From NCBI GenBank assembly GCA_002700385.1, contig PADC01000006.1, positions 558,001 to 622,000 on the forward strand: a stretch of 64,000 nucleotides of DNA. The letters are read 5' to 3'. The notes beneath the pieces are model-generated. The model saw only the letters and a program-made list of their open reading frames with translations, searched no databases and was not told where the DNA came from. Numbering within the stretch: the stretch's first letter is position 1; each line of letters starts with the position of its first letter. The position numbers and the translations under genes are program-made. Of this stretch, positions 1 through 8,020 are shown in pieces. This stretch comes from Cycloclasticus sp. (GTDB lineage: Bacteria > Pseudomonadota > Gammaproteobacteria > Methylococcales > Cycloclasticaceae).

Positions 1-446
1 ATCACACCGATCACACCTTTAGGCTTACGCACGGTGTAGTTCAGAGCGCCTGTACCATCAGGAGTTGGCATATGAAATGCCTCATCAGCCGCATTTTTAA
101 TCGTATCTGCAAAAATCTTAAAGTTAGCTGCACCACGAGGAATATCTATATGACTCGCTAAAGAGTAGGGCTTTCCTGTATCTAAACATTCAGCCTCCAA
201 AAATTCATCAAAGCGGGCGTTAATACCATCAGCAACTTTATATAAAATATCAACACGATCCTGGATTGAATAACCTGCCCAAGGACCTTTAAGTGCTTGA
301 CGGGCAGCCTCTACCGCTTCACCAACTTGCGCTTCGCTTGTTTTATGATATTGACAGACCAACTTACCGGTCGCCGGGGAATAGATATCACCAAAATTAC
401 CCGAGCTAACGAATTCGCCGTTAATAAATCCTTGTACTTCTCTCAT
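1..446 (-). CDS. dmpC: 2-hydroxymuconic semialdehyde dehydrogenase, N-terminal part (cut by window start)
   Basis: The reading frame starts at an ATG whose first base is 446 and runs open to the window edge, giving about 148 N-terminal residues of an NAD-dependent aldehyde dehydrogenase. The start MREVQGFINGEFV, followed by a Y-S-P-A-T-G-K segment, resembles DmpC/XylG-type 2-hydroxymuconic semialdehyde dehydrogenases, which oxidise the catechol ring-cleavage product in the meta pathway. The catalytic Cys and Glu lie outside the window, so the family call rests on the N-terminus and on position: it is the last visible gene of a dmp-type operon, where dmpC normally follows dmpB. Here a GlcG-like gene lies between them. 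A related hydroxybenzaldehyde dehydrogenase is possible but less likely given the context. Confidence 0.8.
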   Translation of the reverse strand, partial: MREVQGFINGEFVSSGNFGDIYSPATGKLVCQYHKTSEAQVGEAVEAARQALKGPWAGYSIQDRVDILYKVADGINARFDEFLEAECLDTGKPYSLASHIDIPRGAANFKIFADTIKNAADEAFHMPTPDGTGALNYTVRKPKGVIGV

Positions 447-473
447 AATTTTCAACCTTTTACTAAAATATAA

Positions 474-905
474 TTAAACCAATACCGTGTTAATAGCATC
501 TATACCCGCTTGAGCACAGAGGATATCTTCTTCCTCAGAGCCACCTGAAACGCCGATCGCACCAATGATTTCTTCACCCTCAATAATCGGCAAGCCACCG
601 CCAAAGGTGACCACATTTGGCCGCCCAACAATGCCTGCTTGCAATTGAGCATTACCTTGAAGCACATCACCCCATTGCATAGTAGGAAACCCGAAACCTG
701 CCGCTGTATATGCTTTATCTTTAGCAATACTCATTGATGGCAAAAATGAATTATTCATGCGCAAAAATGCAATTTCTGTTGCGCCACTATCAACAACCGA
801 GACATTGATACCAATACCTATTTCTTTAGCTTTTTCAACGGCAGCTTGCGCGGCGGCGCAAGCTGCTTCTGTTGAAATATTTTTCGTTACAATACTGTTA
901 GACAT
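474..905 (-). CDS. GlcG/HbpS-family (DUF336) protein in the meta-cleavage operon
   Basis: A 143-residue protein of the GlcG/HbpS (DUF336) family, recognised by the repeated-helix N-terminus rich in A-A-A-Q-A and the glycine-rich VTFGGGLPI and IGAIGVSGG segments. Some family members bind haem or sense redox state; most have no assigned reaction. It starts 5 bases after the stop of the catechol 2,3-dioxygenase gene and lies 27 bases before dmpC, so it is almost certainly co-transcribed. Such genes recur in aromatic and glycolate operons. A role in protecting or assisting the oxygen-sensitive dioxygenase, or in handling a side product, is inference only. No signal peptide is visible, so it should be cytoplasmic. 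Confidence 0.75.
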   Translation of the reverse strand: MSNSIVTKNISTEAACAAAQAAVEKAKEIGIGINVSVVDSGATEIAFLRMNNSFLPSMSIAKDKAYTAAGFGFPTMQWGDVLQGNAQLQAGIVGRPNVVTFGGGLPIIEGEEIIGAIGVSGGSEEEDILCAQAGIDAINTVLV

Positions 906-910
906 AATAA

Positions 911-1831
911 TCAGGAGGTCACACCCATGAAACTATCCACTAACTGCCGTGAGTGGTAAAAAATAGCCTGGCCAATATTATCAGCCGTCCACGTCAATAC
1001 AGGAGAATCAGGGTAAACATAGCTGTCATCTGCAAACACTTCATTGCGATTACCCGATGGATCAAAGAAGTAAATAGTTTGACCACGCGTTAAACCATGG
1101 CGCGTTGGGCCTGTTTCTAATGGAATATCTTCCATAGAAATAATATCACCCGCTTTTAAAACACCTTCCCAAGAACCTAACAAGAATGATGCATGATGCA
1201 ATTTCCCTGACTCTTCATGACGAATAAAGGCGACATCATGCGCTTTAGTACTGCACGTTAAAAAGGCTGCTAGTCGTACATCGCCATCCATTATTTGCTC
1301 TGTTAATTGAAACTCTAACGCTTCGGTAAAGAACTTAAGATTTTCATCAAAATTATTGCCATATAACAAACAATGATCGAAACGAATCGGCTCCATTCCT
1401 TTCAACCCTCTTGGCCACGGCGCTGGATTAGTAGTGCCCACCATATTGCCCACTTGCTCTTTTTCAGCAAATAGATCAAACGTATGACCTGCTGGCCCAA
1501 CAAAACGTACTCTTTCGCCGCAACCATTTAATTCACCCGCTGGCACGCGTTTAGTTTCAATACCAAAATTTTTAACGTTTGACTCAAAGCGCCATAAGTC
1601 TTGTTCCGTTGCTACTTTAAACGCCATATGATCCATGCCTGAGCGATCTGAAGGCTCTAAAACAACTGAGAATTTATCCTGCTCATCCCAACATTTAAGA
1701 TAAACACGACCCTGATCATCACGGTCGGTTTCAATCAACCCTATGTTTTCACAATAATGATTTATTGCTTCTTCCATATCCAAAACTCTTAACTGAACGT
1801 GCCCTGGACGTAATATACCTGTCATAGCCAT
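911..1831 (-). CDS. dmpB: catechol 2,3-dioxygenase (extradiol, Fe2+)
   Basis: This 306-residue protein is a two-domain vicinal-oxygen-chelate extradiol dioxygenase of the XylE/DmpB group; the family length is about 307. It opens the ring of catechol next to the hydroxyls to give 2-hydroxymuconic semialdehyde. The Fe(II) ligands of the family are present as H153 (RFDHCLLYG), H213 (LHHASF) and E264 (GNRNEVF). The second-sphere residues H198, H245 and Y254 are also kept. The start at 1831 has a GGAGAG ribosome site; a second ATG two codons on is possible. It sits between the XylT-type ferredoxin that would re-reduce its iron and the GlcG-like gene. Confidence 0.95.
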   Translation of the reverse strand: MAMTGILRPGHVQLRVLDMEEAINHYCENIGLIETDRDDQGRVYLKCWDEQDKFSVVLEPSDRSGMDHMAFKVATEQDLWRFESNVKNFGIETKRVPAGELNGCGERVRFVGPAGHTFDLFAEKEQVGNMVGTTNPAPWPRGLKGMEPIRFDHCLLYGNNFDENLKFFTEALEFQLTEQIMDGDVRLAAFLTCSTKAHDVAFIRHEESGKLHHASFLLGSWEGVLKAGDIISMEDIPLETGPTRHGLTRGQTIYFFDPSGNRNEVFADDSYVYPDSPVLTWTADNIGQAIFYHSRQLVDSFMGVTS

Positions 1832-1904
1832 GCTAACTCTCCTGCTTATAATTTATTTTAAAAACAACCAAACGCCTATTTTCAAACTAGGCCAACATTG
1901 AACT

Positions 1905-2207
1905 TTACCGCATTATAGCTTTTTGTAAATGGCCGATGACACTTAATTTAAGATCTGTTTGAGGAAACACGCGACAGGCCAACACAACACCTTGGCGCTC
2001 CTCATCCTCGGTCACATGATCTCGACTCATTTTTTTAGATATGTAGTCACCACTTAATACTTTAACTTTGCAGACACCGCAGCCGCCACTTCTACAACCT
2101 ACAGGGATACCTTTTTTACCGAGCTGAATCATACCTGCCAGCAGGTGTTTTGTTTCAGCACAAGGAAAAACATCACCCGTATCTTCAATGCTGATTTGAA
2201 CGCTCAC
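1905..2207 (-). CDS. dmpQ: XylT/DmpQ-type [2Fe-2S] ferredoxin
   Basis: A 100-residue plant-type ferredoxin with ligands C38, C43, C46 and C78 (C-x4-C-x2-C, then a distal C in ACRVFP). XylT/DmpQ ferredoxins re-reduce catechol 2,3-dioxygenase when its iron has been oxidised by substituted catechols, so they protect the ring-cleavage step rather than feed the hydroxylase. The gene lies between the phenol hydroxylase reductase gene (9 bases upstream) and dmpB, as in the classical dmp order. A second copy with nearly identical spacing of cysteines occurs at 9175-9471 next to the second extradiol dioxygenase. Confidence 0.9.
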   Translation of the reverse strand: MSVQISIEDTGDVFPCAETKHLLAGMIQLGKKGIPVGCRSGGCGVCKVKVLSGDYISKKMSRDHVTEDEERQGVVLACRVFPQTDLKLSVIGHLQKAIMR

Positions 2208-2216
2208 AGAGCCAGC

Positions 2217-3284
2217 CTAAATATTTTTAAACAACGGGCTCTTTTTGCTTTCTGACTCTGCATCTGCGGCATTAAAGAATTTCTCCATGAACATATCTTT
2301 TTCGAATAATCTAGCACGCATTAACATCGTAATACAAGCGTCAATCATCATGGGTGGGCCACACAGATATGCGCGATACCCCTCAAACTTTCCCCCCATA
2401 TGCTCTTTAGCCACTTCATGAATATAGCCCACCGGCCCATCCCATTCCGGCTCTATGTCCGGCCCAGAAAGACCAGGAACATAGGTAAAGTTTTCGTACT
2501 GAGCCTCAAGAGACTCAAAAAGATCCCTGTAATAAAGCTCTTCGAGATTGCGCGCACCTTGATACAAAATAATCTCGCGCGAATCCCCTGATTCCAATAA
2601 ATCCAGCACCATAGATTTGGGACTGGCCAAGCCAGAGCCACCACCAAAAAACACCATCGGTTTCTTATCGGATGTTCTTAAAAAGAAATGCCCATACGGA
2701 GCAGATAATTCCAGTGTGTCACCAACTTTTAGCTCATTATGAATCCAGGTTGTGCCTTCGCCACCGGGAATCAACGCAATATCAAATTCCAGAACCGTCT
2801 TTTCATTAGGTGATTGCGCCATAGAAAAAGGCCTTGGCGTGTCCAGCCCAGGTATGTGTATATTGGCATATTGACCGGATTGAAATTCTACTTCATCACC
2901 TTCAATTTCAAGAAAAACACCGACTATTCTTGGGGTTAATCTTTCAATCTTAACCACTTTCCCAGTAAAGTCTCTAACTGGAATATTCGCTGCATCAGGC
3001 TCTTCTTCAACGTCTGCCTCAATGACTAAATCAGACGCCGGTTTAGTACAGCACGTTAAGCATTTACCTTCATCACGTTCAAAATCCAATAAGGCAAATG
3101 GAGAGGCTTCATCACCCACCTCAACATCACCCTCCAGCACATCAACTTTGCAGGTGCCACAAAGGCCATGCCCACAAGCATGAGGCAAGTAAACACCTTG
3201 CCTTAAAGCAGCATCCAAGATATTTTGATCCTCTTCTACCTCTATCGTCACGCCCAATGGTTCAATGGTCACCTCGTAACTCAT
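2217..3284 (-). CDS. dmpP: phenol hydroxylase P5, ferredoxin-NAD(P)H reductase
   Basis: 355 residues, the full length of DmpP. An N-terminal plant-type [2Fe-2S] domain (HACGHGLCGTCKV and a distal Cys pair near residues 77-78) is followed by an FAD domain with RPFSMAQSP and an NAD-binding domain with FFGGGSGLASP and YLCGPPMMID. The protein moves electrons from NADH through FAD and the iron-sulfur centre to the di-iron hydroxylase. The N-terminus (MSYEVTIEP) and the C-terminal SPLFKNI match DmpP-type reductases closely. It lies 2 bases after dmpO and 9 bases before the ferredoxin gene. Confidence 0.95.
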   Translation of the reverse strand: MSYEVTIEPLGVTIEVEEDQNILDAALRQGVYLPHACGHGLCGTCKVDVLEGDVEVGDEASPFALLDFERDEGKCLTCCTKPASDLVIEADVEEEPDAANIPVRDFTGKVVKIERLTPRIVGVFLEIEGDEVEFQSGQYANIHIPGLDTPRPFSMAQSPNEKTVLEFDIALIPGGEGTTWIHNELKVGDTLELSAPYGHFFLRTSDKKPMVFFGGGSGLASPKSMVLDLLESGDSREIILYQGARNLEELYYRDLFESLEAQYENFTYVPGLSGPDIEPEWDGPVGYIHEVAKEHMGGKFEGYRAYLCGPPMMIDACITMLMRARLFEKDMFMEKFFNAADAESESKKSPLFKNI

Positions 3285-3286
3285 GT

Positions 3287-3646
3287 TTACAACCTTAATC
3301 CATTAATACCCTTCAAACCCGGCGTTTTAAATCGAATCAGTGATTTATGACCGATCCCATTCTCTTTTAATGAAGCCTCCATAGCGGGTGAAAACGACTC
3401 TCCATCCAACACCCATTCAGCCCTTTCCCAATCAATTTTTTGGAAATCAGGGTGATCATTAAATACTGATGCCATTACTTCTGACACTAACGTTTGAAAA
3501 GGCATTTCAGGTGGCAACGGAAAAGCTTGTGCCGCTGAAAACAACAAATGATCATCCCAACCCACATATACCAATTGGTTGCCATGAAAATTTTCCACTC
3601 TATCTCTAACGAGATCTATGTACCCATCTTTTGCAATAACTGCCAT
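3287..3646 (-). CDS. dmpO: phenol hydroxylase P4 subunit
   Basis: A 119-residue gamma-type subunit of the hydroxylase core (P1-P3-P4). The segments VYVGWDDHLLF, FPLPPEMPF, HPDFQKIDWERAEW and a C-terminal GHKSLIRFKTPGL are the conserved signature of DmpO/PhhO-type proteins. It has no catalytic metal of its own; in the family it stabilises the (alpha-beta-gamma)2 complex. It lies between dmpN and dmpP, the normal position, with 42 bases separating it from dmpN. Confidence 0.92.
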   Translation of the reverse strand: MAVIAKDGYIDLVRDRVENFHGNQLVYVGWDDHLLFSAAQAFPLPPEMPFQTLVSEVMASVFNDHPDFQKIDWERAEWVLDGESFSPAMEASLKENGIGHKSLIRFKTPGLKGINGLRL

Positions 3647-3688
3647 TTTTTTATCTCCTAAGCTAATTGCTTGTATCTTAGTATCCTA

Positions 3689-5206
3689 CTAAGCCTGTTT
3701 TACTTCTTTATCTTCACCTGTCCATTCCTGCCAACGCGCATGATCTTGAGAACCTATATAGTTACCAATGTCTTCAGGCGTAAATTTATACCATTCAAGC
3801 ACTTCAGGAAGTGTCGGACCGCCACAATTACCTTGGTAAATCTGATGGACGGGCAACCAGGCTTGCACGTACTTCTCTGGTTCGTGTTCAAAAATATCTT
3901 TACAGCCATCTGAACAGAAATGATATTTATCACCACCATGCTCCGTTACACGGTAACTAATTTGCATTGGATCGGTTTGAACTTCAGTAAATACCATCGG
4001 TATTTGGCAAACTTGGCAAAGTTGAGGTAAACCTTTTTGGAATTCAAACGTGCCGTCTTTTTGCTGCTGATGCCAATATTCAAAACGTGGACGGTAATAC
4101 TGATCAAATGTATCTGGGTACTTTTCAGACAACCAAGCCATTTTTTCTTCAGTAGGCAGGAATGTATGAAACCCGGTAGCGTTGCCTAAAGAACAAAAAA
4201 CTGACCAAATTTGATGGCTAATATGATCAGCTTCTGCCGTGGCTAATTCATGATATTTAGGCATTTTCAATCCATAACGGGACAAATCTTCAAACAGCGC
4301 GCCGCCATTTTCAACAAAGTAAACATCCCAAGCCTCTTTCCAAGACATAGGACTGTTTGTCAACATATAGTCTTGCATGGCTGCCACTAAGGCGAGTAAG
4401 CGATAAGCACGCCAAAAATGCTTGTCCATCCAACGTTGCACAATCGGCAAATTATCTTCATGTTGTTCTAACATAAATTTAATGATTTCAAGCCCCAACG
4501 TCATGTGACGAGATTCATCCGACTGCGCAGAGAAACCAAAGGTCACCGTCGCCATATCACCGTTGTAAGCCGCTCCTGACATAAAAGGTACAAACAATAA
4601 ATTTGTCAGAACATATTCAAAGGCAAATGAAATGGAAGTAATAAATTCGAACGGGCCAGATGACAAAGCATCCTCAGAGAATGACTTAGGAACAGACAAA
4701 TACCACACACGATCAAATTGATGGAAAGGATCATGCAAGCCATTAAAGTGCTTATTGTAATGGCTGATCGTATGAACCTGAGTTTGCTGATGGCGTAATT
4801 CGTCAATCGCTTGCATCTGGCAGGCAATACGAGCACCATCGCCACGGAAATGACGCCCTAAGTGGGCAAAACCACGATGCGCGGCGTATTCAATCGGCGT
4901 AACACCGGTAATAAATAATTTAATCGCACTTAAATAACTCGCATCGGCTAGATTCGTTTGCCCATTATTTTGCGCAAAACTATCAATAACGGCATACAGT
5001 TTTTTCTCTTTCTCTGCCTGAAATTTCCAGTAGGCATCCATTGTTAAACGGAACGGGTCTTCCCACTTATCCCAATCAGTAATTTTAATTCCTTCAAATG
5101 AGTCGTACGGAAACACATCATCCATTTTTTGATGCGTTGTTTCCCAACCCATTCCTCGTGTTAACAACCCATAACGCTTACGTAAATTTAGTTTTTTTGC
5201 TGGCAT
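3689..5206 (-). CDS. dmpN: phenol hydroxylase P3, catalytic di-iron large subunit
   Basis: 505 residues, within the normal length of DmpN. It is the oxygenase alpha subunit of a soluble di-iron multicomponent phenol hydroxylase, converting phenol to catechol (and methylphenols to methylcatechols) in the cytoplasm. The six iron ligands can be placed: E106 (PIEYAAHRG), E136 and H139 (DELRH), E197 (FEYVL), E231 and H234 (DESRH). C-terminal cysteine pairs (CQVCQ and FCSDGC) form the metal-binding YHS-like region typical of this subunit. It is the fourth gene of the operon, preceded by the P2 effector gene. Confidence 0.97.
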   Translation of the reverse strand: MPAKKLNLRKRYGLLTRGMGWETTHQKMDDVFPYDSFEGIKITDWDKWEDPFRLTMDAYWKFQAEKEKKLYAVIDSFAQNNGQTNLADASYLSAIKLFITGVTPIEYAAHRGFAHLGRHFRGDGARIACQMQAIDELRHQQTQVHTISHYNKHFNGLHDPFHQFDRVWYLSVPKSFSEDALSSGPFEFITSISFAFEYVLTNLLFVPFMSGAAYNGDMATVTFGFSAQSDESRHMTLGLEIIKFMLEQHEDNLPIVQRWMDKHFWRAYRLLALVAAMQDYMLTNSPMSWKEAWDVYFVENGGALFEDLSRYGLKMPKYHELATAEADHISHQIWSVFCSLGNATGFHTFLPTEEKMAWLSEKYPDTFDQYYRPRFEYWHQQQKDGTFEFQKGLPQLCQVCQIPMVFTEVQTDPMQISYRVTEHGGDKYHFCSDGCKDIFEHEPEKYVQAWLPVHQIYQGNCGGPTLPEVLEWYKFTPEDIGNYIGSQDHARWQEWTGEDKEVKQA

Positions 5207-5239
5207 TTCTCTACTCCTCGTCTTTATTTGGCAACTTAT

Positions 5240-5518
5240 TTAATTCCAAGCCAACTCAAATTTTTCATCATCCTCATCAACATTTCCGGCGAGTGAAATT
5301 AAATTTAGGTGTAATTCTTGAACATCCCACTCCCGGCCTAAGTTCTCTTCAACAGTCTCACGATTGACAACCAATCGGCCAGCCGCTTCCATACGAACCA
5401 TACCGGGCTGATACTGAATAGTTGCTTCAGGATTATCCTGTTCAACTGATTCAATAATCGGCCTTGCATCATCGTTATCTTGCAAAATCAAAAAGACTGT
5501 ATTTTTTTTATCTGACAT
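5240..5518 (-). CDS. dmpM: phenol hydroxylase P2, regulatory (coupling) protein
   Basis: A 92-residue MmoB/DmpM-family effector protein without a cofactor. The family binds the hydroxylase core and tunes electron transfer to substrate oxidation. Typical features are FLILQDNDDARPIIE near the N-terminus and the acidic C-terminal stretch. It is 11 bases from the end of dmpL and 33 bases from the start of dmpN, so it keeps the usual L-M-N order. Length and position leave little doubt, although no catalytic motif exists in this family. Confidence 0.92.
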   Translation of the reverse strand: MSDKKNTVFLILQDNDDARPIIESVEQDNPEATIQYQPGMVRMEAAGRLVVNRETVEENLGREWDVQELHLNLISLAGNVDEDDEKFELAWN

Positions 5519-5529
5519 TTTTATCTCCT

Positions 5530-6528
5530 TTAAACGGCAAGACCTTGCTTTGCTAAACGCGCCAGCAATGCCTGTTTTACTTCTGCAAGCTCATTGACTC
5601 CATTTTCACCAAAGGCCTTAGTGGCAATAGGCTCAATGGCGCTTGATAATCGATCGCCCCATTGAGTCACCCAAGAAGACAGCCGGTCTTGATTGTCTTT
5701 AGATTCTTTTGCCGTCACTTTAGCCAGCGCATTTGTCCAGCGCACTGTTTCTTTGTACCAGTCATCCATAAACTCAGTTAACATGGCGATTGTCGCCCCC
5801 CCTTCTGATGTCAACTTTTTCTCAAAACGATCGTACAAAAGCGGGAAAACCAAACCATCTAAGACAAAGTTTTGCGCAACCATTAACTCAAACCAATCAT
5901 CAAGAACAAACATGTCCTCTATAGCGTGACGCAATGGTTGCCAATGAGGTGCTTCCATCCAGGCTTTTTTCCCCGCGTCCAGTGACGTTGTTTCGTTACC
6001 ATCAAGCAATAAGCCCAATCGCGTTACATATTGCGCCATACCCAACCTGTCCATTGCATTAAACATGGCTAAGGCACTAAAATTTGCCCCGTAACATTCA
6101 TCCGTTATTTGGCAATTATTCATATTTGCGGCCCATTCGACGTGGCGCAAAGGCACTAAAATTTCACGCGCTGCCTGCTTCACAGCTTCAGGCATCACTT
6201 CAAGCAAATCTCGCTTATCAACAAACGCAAAATTATGTTCTGCAACATCCTGTTGTTTGGAACGCGCAATATTGTAAGTACCATAATAAAATTGGCGCGG
6301 ATCAGTGAAGCTATACCAATCTTCCATAACAATGGCTGTCCTTGACACATCGTAAAGCTCATGATCTTTATCCCACAGAGGACGATATTGAAAATTTGCG
6401 GTTGGCTGAACATCGTAAACCGCTTCTTGATAGCGGGATGAAGGCTTCTTACCGCCAAACCGCTCCTCTAAATTACCGTATGTCAATCTAACCGGCTGTA
6501 TGGATTTTGCCGAAATTTCAATACTCAT
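5530..6528 (-). CDS. dmpL: phenol hydroxylase P1, beta subunit
   Basis: 332 residues, the usual size of the beta subunit of phenol/toluene di-iron hydroxylases. It has the ferritin-like helical fold of the alpha subunit but lacks the paired ExxH iron ligands. Conserved stretches include FQYRPLWDKDHELYD, the PRQFYYGTYNIARS segment and FVLDGLVFPLLYDRFE. It forms the core oxygenase with P3 and P4. The gene starts 19 bases after the stop of dmpK and ends 11 bases before dmpM. Confidence 0.95.
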   Translation of the reverse strand: MSIEISAKSIQPVRLTYGNLEERFGGKKPSSRYQEAVYDVQPTANFQYRPLWDKDHELYDVSRTAIVMEDWYSFTDPRQFYYGTYNIARSKQQDVAEHNFAFVDKRDLLEVMPEAVKQAAREILVPLRHVEWAANMNNCQITDECYGANFSALAMFNAMDRLGMAQYVTRLGLLLDGNETTSLDAGKKAWMEAPHWQPLRHAIEDMFVLDDWFELMVAQNFVLDGLVFPLLYDRFEKKLTSEGGATIAMLTEFMDDWYKETVRWTNALAKVTAKESKDNQDRLSSWVTQWGDRLSSAIEPIATKAFGENGVNELAEVKQALLARLAKQGLAV

Positions 6529-6547
6529 TTATTTATCTCCTGAACGT

Positions 6548-6820
6548 TTAATTTTTCTTGTTATCTGCTTCATCAAACCCTGGGGCACCAAAACGCCACT
6601 TAAGCTTATCGTACTCAACTGCCGATTCTTGCTCGGGGCTTAAGTGCTTTACGTTATTGTCATCGCAGAATTTTTTGAAATGCTGGAAAGGCAAGACCAA
6701 CTCAACATGAATTGTCGGATCTTCAATAGAAAATTCAAACTCAACATATTTTTCTTGCACGACATTGACAACTCGAACGTAACGCTGCCCGTCAATACCC
6801 GATATTTTTTTGTTACTCAT
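6548..6820 (-). CDS. dmpK: phenol hydroxylase P0, assembly subunit
   Basis: A 90-residue DmpK-family protein, a small auxiliary subunit needed for productive assembly of the hydroxylase core in related systems. Conserved features are YVRV, KYVEFEFSIEDP, VELVLP, FKKFC and KLKWRFG. I chose the ATG at 6820 (MSNKKISG). A longer frame reaches back to a TTG at 6880, but that would place the start upstream of the sigma-54 promoter at 6839-6854, and the shorter form has the family length of about 90. The transcription start expected from that promoter leaves a leader of only about 8 bases and no clear ribosome site. Confidence 0.9.
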   Translation of the reverse strand: MSNKKISGIDGQRYVRVVNVVQEKYVEFEFSIEDPTIHVELVLPFQHFKKFCDDNNVKHLSPEQESAVEYDKLKWRFGAPGFDEADNKKN

Positions 6821-6838
6821 GGTCATAACCGGAGAGAT

Positions 6839-6854
6839 AGCAATCTTTGTGCCA
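6839..6854 (-). promoter_or_regulatory. sigma-54 (-24/-12) promoter of the phenol hydroxylase operon
   Basis: Reading the minus strand, TGGCAC-AAAGA-TTGCT fits the RpoN consensus TGGCAC-N5-TTGCW, with the invariant GG and GC separated by 10 bases. It lies just upstream of dmpK and points into the operon. dmp-type operons are classically driven by sigma-54 with a DmpR-type activator, and such an activator is encoded at 15139-16824. Confidence 0.9.
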
Positions 6855-6918
6855 TCCGCCACGAGCCTGCTGAGTAACAAAATGAGCTGATTTAATGCGT
6901 ATTTTCTTGGGTGTTTTT

Positions 6919-6931
6919 AATCAAATGATAA
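6919..6931. promoter_or_regulatory. possible IHF-binding site
   Basis: AATCAAATGATAA matches the IHF consensus WATCAA-N4-TTR except for one base, in an AT-rich stretch between the sigma-54 promoter and the tandem repeats. DNA bending by IHF at about this place is known in related phenol and toluene promoters. A single near-match in AT-rich DNA is weak evidence. Confidence 0.35.
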
Positions 6932-6952
6932 AATCATTACGTCGCATTTAAC

Positions 6953-7058
6953 CCACAAAGAGGGTAAGGTTCGCTCAAACTTAAATCTGTTTGGCTCAAC
7001 TTTATCCACAAAGAGGATAAGGTTCGCTCAAACTTAAATCTGTTTGGCTCAACTTTAT
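6953..7058. repeat. 53-bp tandem duplication, probable activator-binding enhancer
   Basis: Two adjacent 53-base copies (6953-7005 and 7006-7058) differ at only one position (GAGGG versus GAGGA near the start of each). Each copy contains CGCTCAAACTTA and GGCTCAACTTTA, so a related 12-mer occurs four times, and CAAAC-N8-GTTTG forms a short inverted repeat in each. The block lies about 125 to 230 bases upstream of the expected dmpK transcription start, where XylR/DmpR activators bind. The second copy covers the stop codon of the flavin reductase gene. Confidence 0.9.
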
Positions 7059-7774
7059 ATTTCAGGGGTATATAGGTCGGAGAAAAAATGGGCTGGGTTT
7101 AATTTCTTATTATCAATGAGCAAATCGGCAAGCGCTTTCACCATAGCCGGAGAGCCAGCAGAATATGCCTCCCATTCAGACATGTCATCAGGTAGAACAT
7201 TATTCACAACATCTGTCACCAAACCCGTATGTCCCTCCCAATCTTCTTGGTGAGATAGCGCTGGGTAAAAGTGAAAACCTCTATATTTTTCAGCCAAGGC
7301 ATGCATATAAGGCGACTCCATTAACTCATCTTCTTCACGGCAACCCAAAAAATAATGAATAATACGATGCTCTAACTGTTTAGATTCATCTAAAAAGTGA
7401 ATCATCGAGCGAATATAACTGGCTCCCGAGGCACCTGCTACAAAAATCAAATTGCGTTCACTGTCTTCACGTAAAAAAGCATCACCCATGGGAAGCTGCA
7501 TACGAACCTCGTCACCTTCCTTCAAAGAAAACAAATAACTAGCACCCACACCGAGCTTATCTTCTTTAACTAATAACTCTATTTCGCTTCTTTGATTAGG
7601 GGATGACGCAATAGAATAGTAAGCAACTTTTCCCGCATCAGGTATTAACACAGCCAAATATTGACCCGCCTTAAACTCAACTCGATTGGGAGCCGTCAAT
7701 TTTATTTTAAGTAGAATAACCCCTTTGCTCACCGGACCAGAATAGGTCACTTGGCCTGTGTGTGTTGCGTCCAT
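7055..7774 (-). CDS. stand-alone ferredoxin/flavin reductase (FNR family) without iron-sulfur domain
   Basis: 239 residues with an FAD-binding barrel (FKAGQYLAVLIP, then YYSIASSP near residues 52-59) and an NAD-binding domain (FVAGASGASYIRS; CREEDEL; SAGSPAMVKAL). It probably passes electrons from NAD(P)H to a ferredoxin, most simply the one at 9175-9471, for the ring-hydroxylating dioxygenase or for repair of the extradiol enzyme. The Arg of the usual RxYS flavin motif is Ala51, and the usual GGGSG of the nucleotide site is GASGA, so flavin binding may be altered. Its stop lies inside the tandem repeat that precedes dmpK. Gaps on both sides suggest it may have its own promoter. Confidence 0.8.
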   Translation of the reverse strand: MDATHTGQVTYSGPVSKGVILLKIKLTAPNRVEFKAGQYLAVLIPDAGKVAYYSIASSPNQRSEIELLVKEDKLGVGASYLFSLKEGDEVRMQLPMGDAFLREDSERNLIFVAGASGASYIRSMIHFLDESKQLEHRIIHYFLGCREEDELMESPYMHALAEKYRGFHFYPALSHQEDWEGHTGLVTDVVNNVLPDDMSEWEAYSAGSPAMVKALADLLIDNKKLNPAHFFSDLYTPEI

Positions 7775-7826
7775 TTGAATTCTCGCTTAGTAAATTTTCA
7801 GCTTTATAATCAATCAGTGGCACTTT

Positions 7827-7859
7827 TTTTGATAGGCGCTTATGAAGCCTCTATCAAAA
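7827..7859. other. inverted repeat between extradiol dioxygenase 2 and reductase
   Basis: TTTTGATAG and CTATCAAAA form perfect 9-base arms around a 15-base loop. On the minus strand the hairpin is not followed by a T run, so it is not a standard terminator for the upstream gene. It could be an operator or an mRNA-processing hairpin in front of the reductase gene. The rest of 7775-8020 shows nothing else I can name. Confidence 0.5.
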
Positions 7860-8020
7860 CTCTTTCTTTGCCGGTTGATTAATAAGAGAGGAAATTTAAC
7901 ACACACACCCTTTGTTATACAGCCTGTTATTTATTTTTTATCATTAGATTGATGTGTTTTAATGTTCAATTAAACACATCTCAACATACTTAACGAGATA
8001 GCAGCATTCAGTGCTTCCTT

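Noticed and set aside
6548-6880. Longer dmpK starting with TTG at 6880
   Set aside because: This start is upstream of the sigma-54 promoter, and the extra residues have no counterpart in P0 proteins of about 90 residues.
6953-7058. CRISPR array
   Set aside because: Only two directly adjacent 53-base copies with no spacer between them; it is a tandem duplication.
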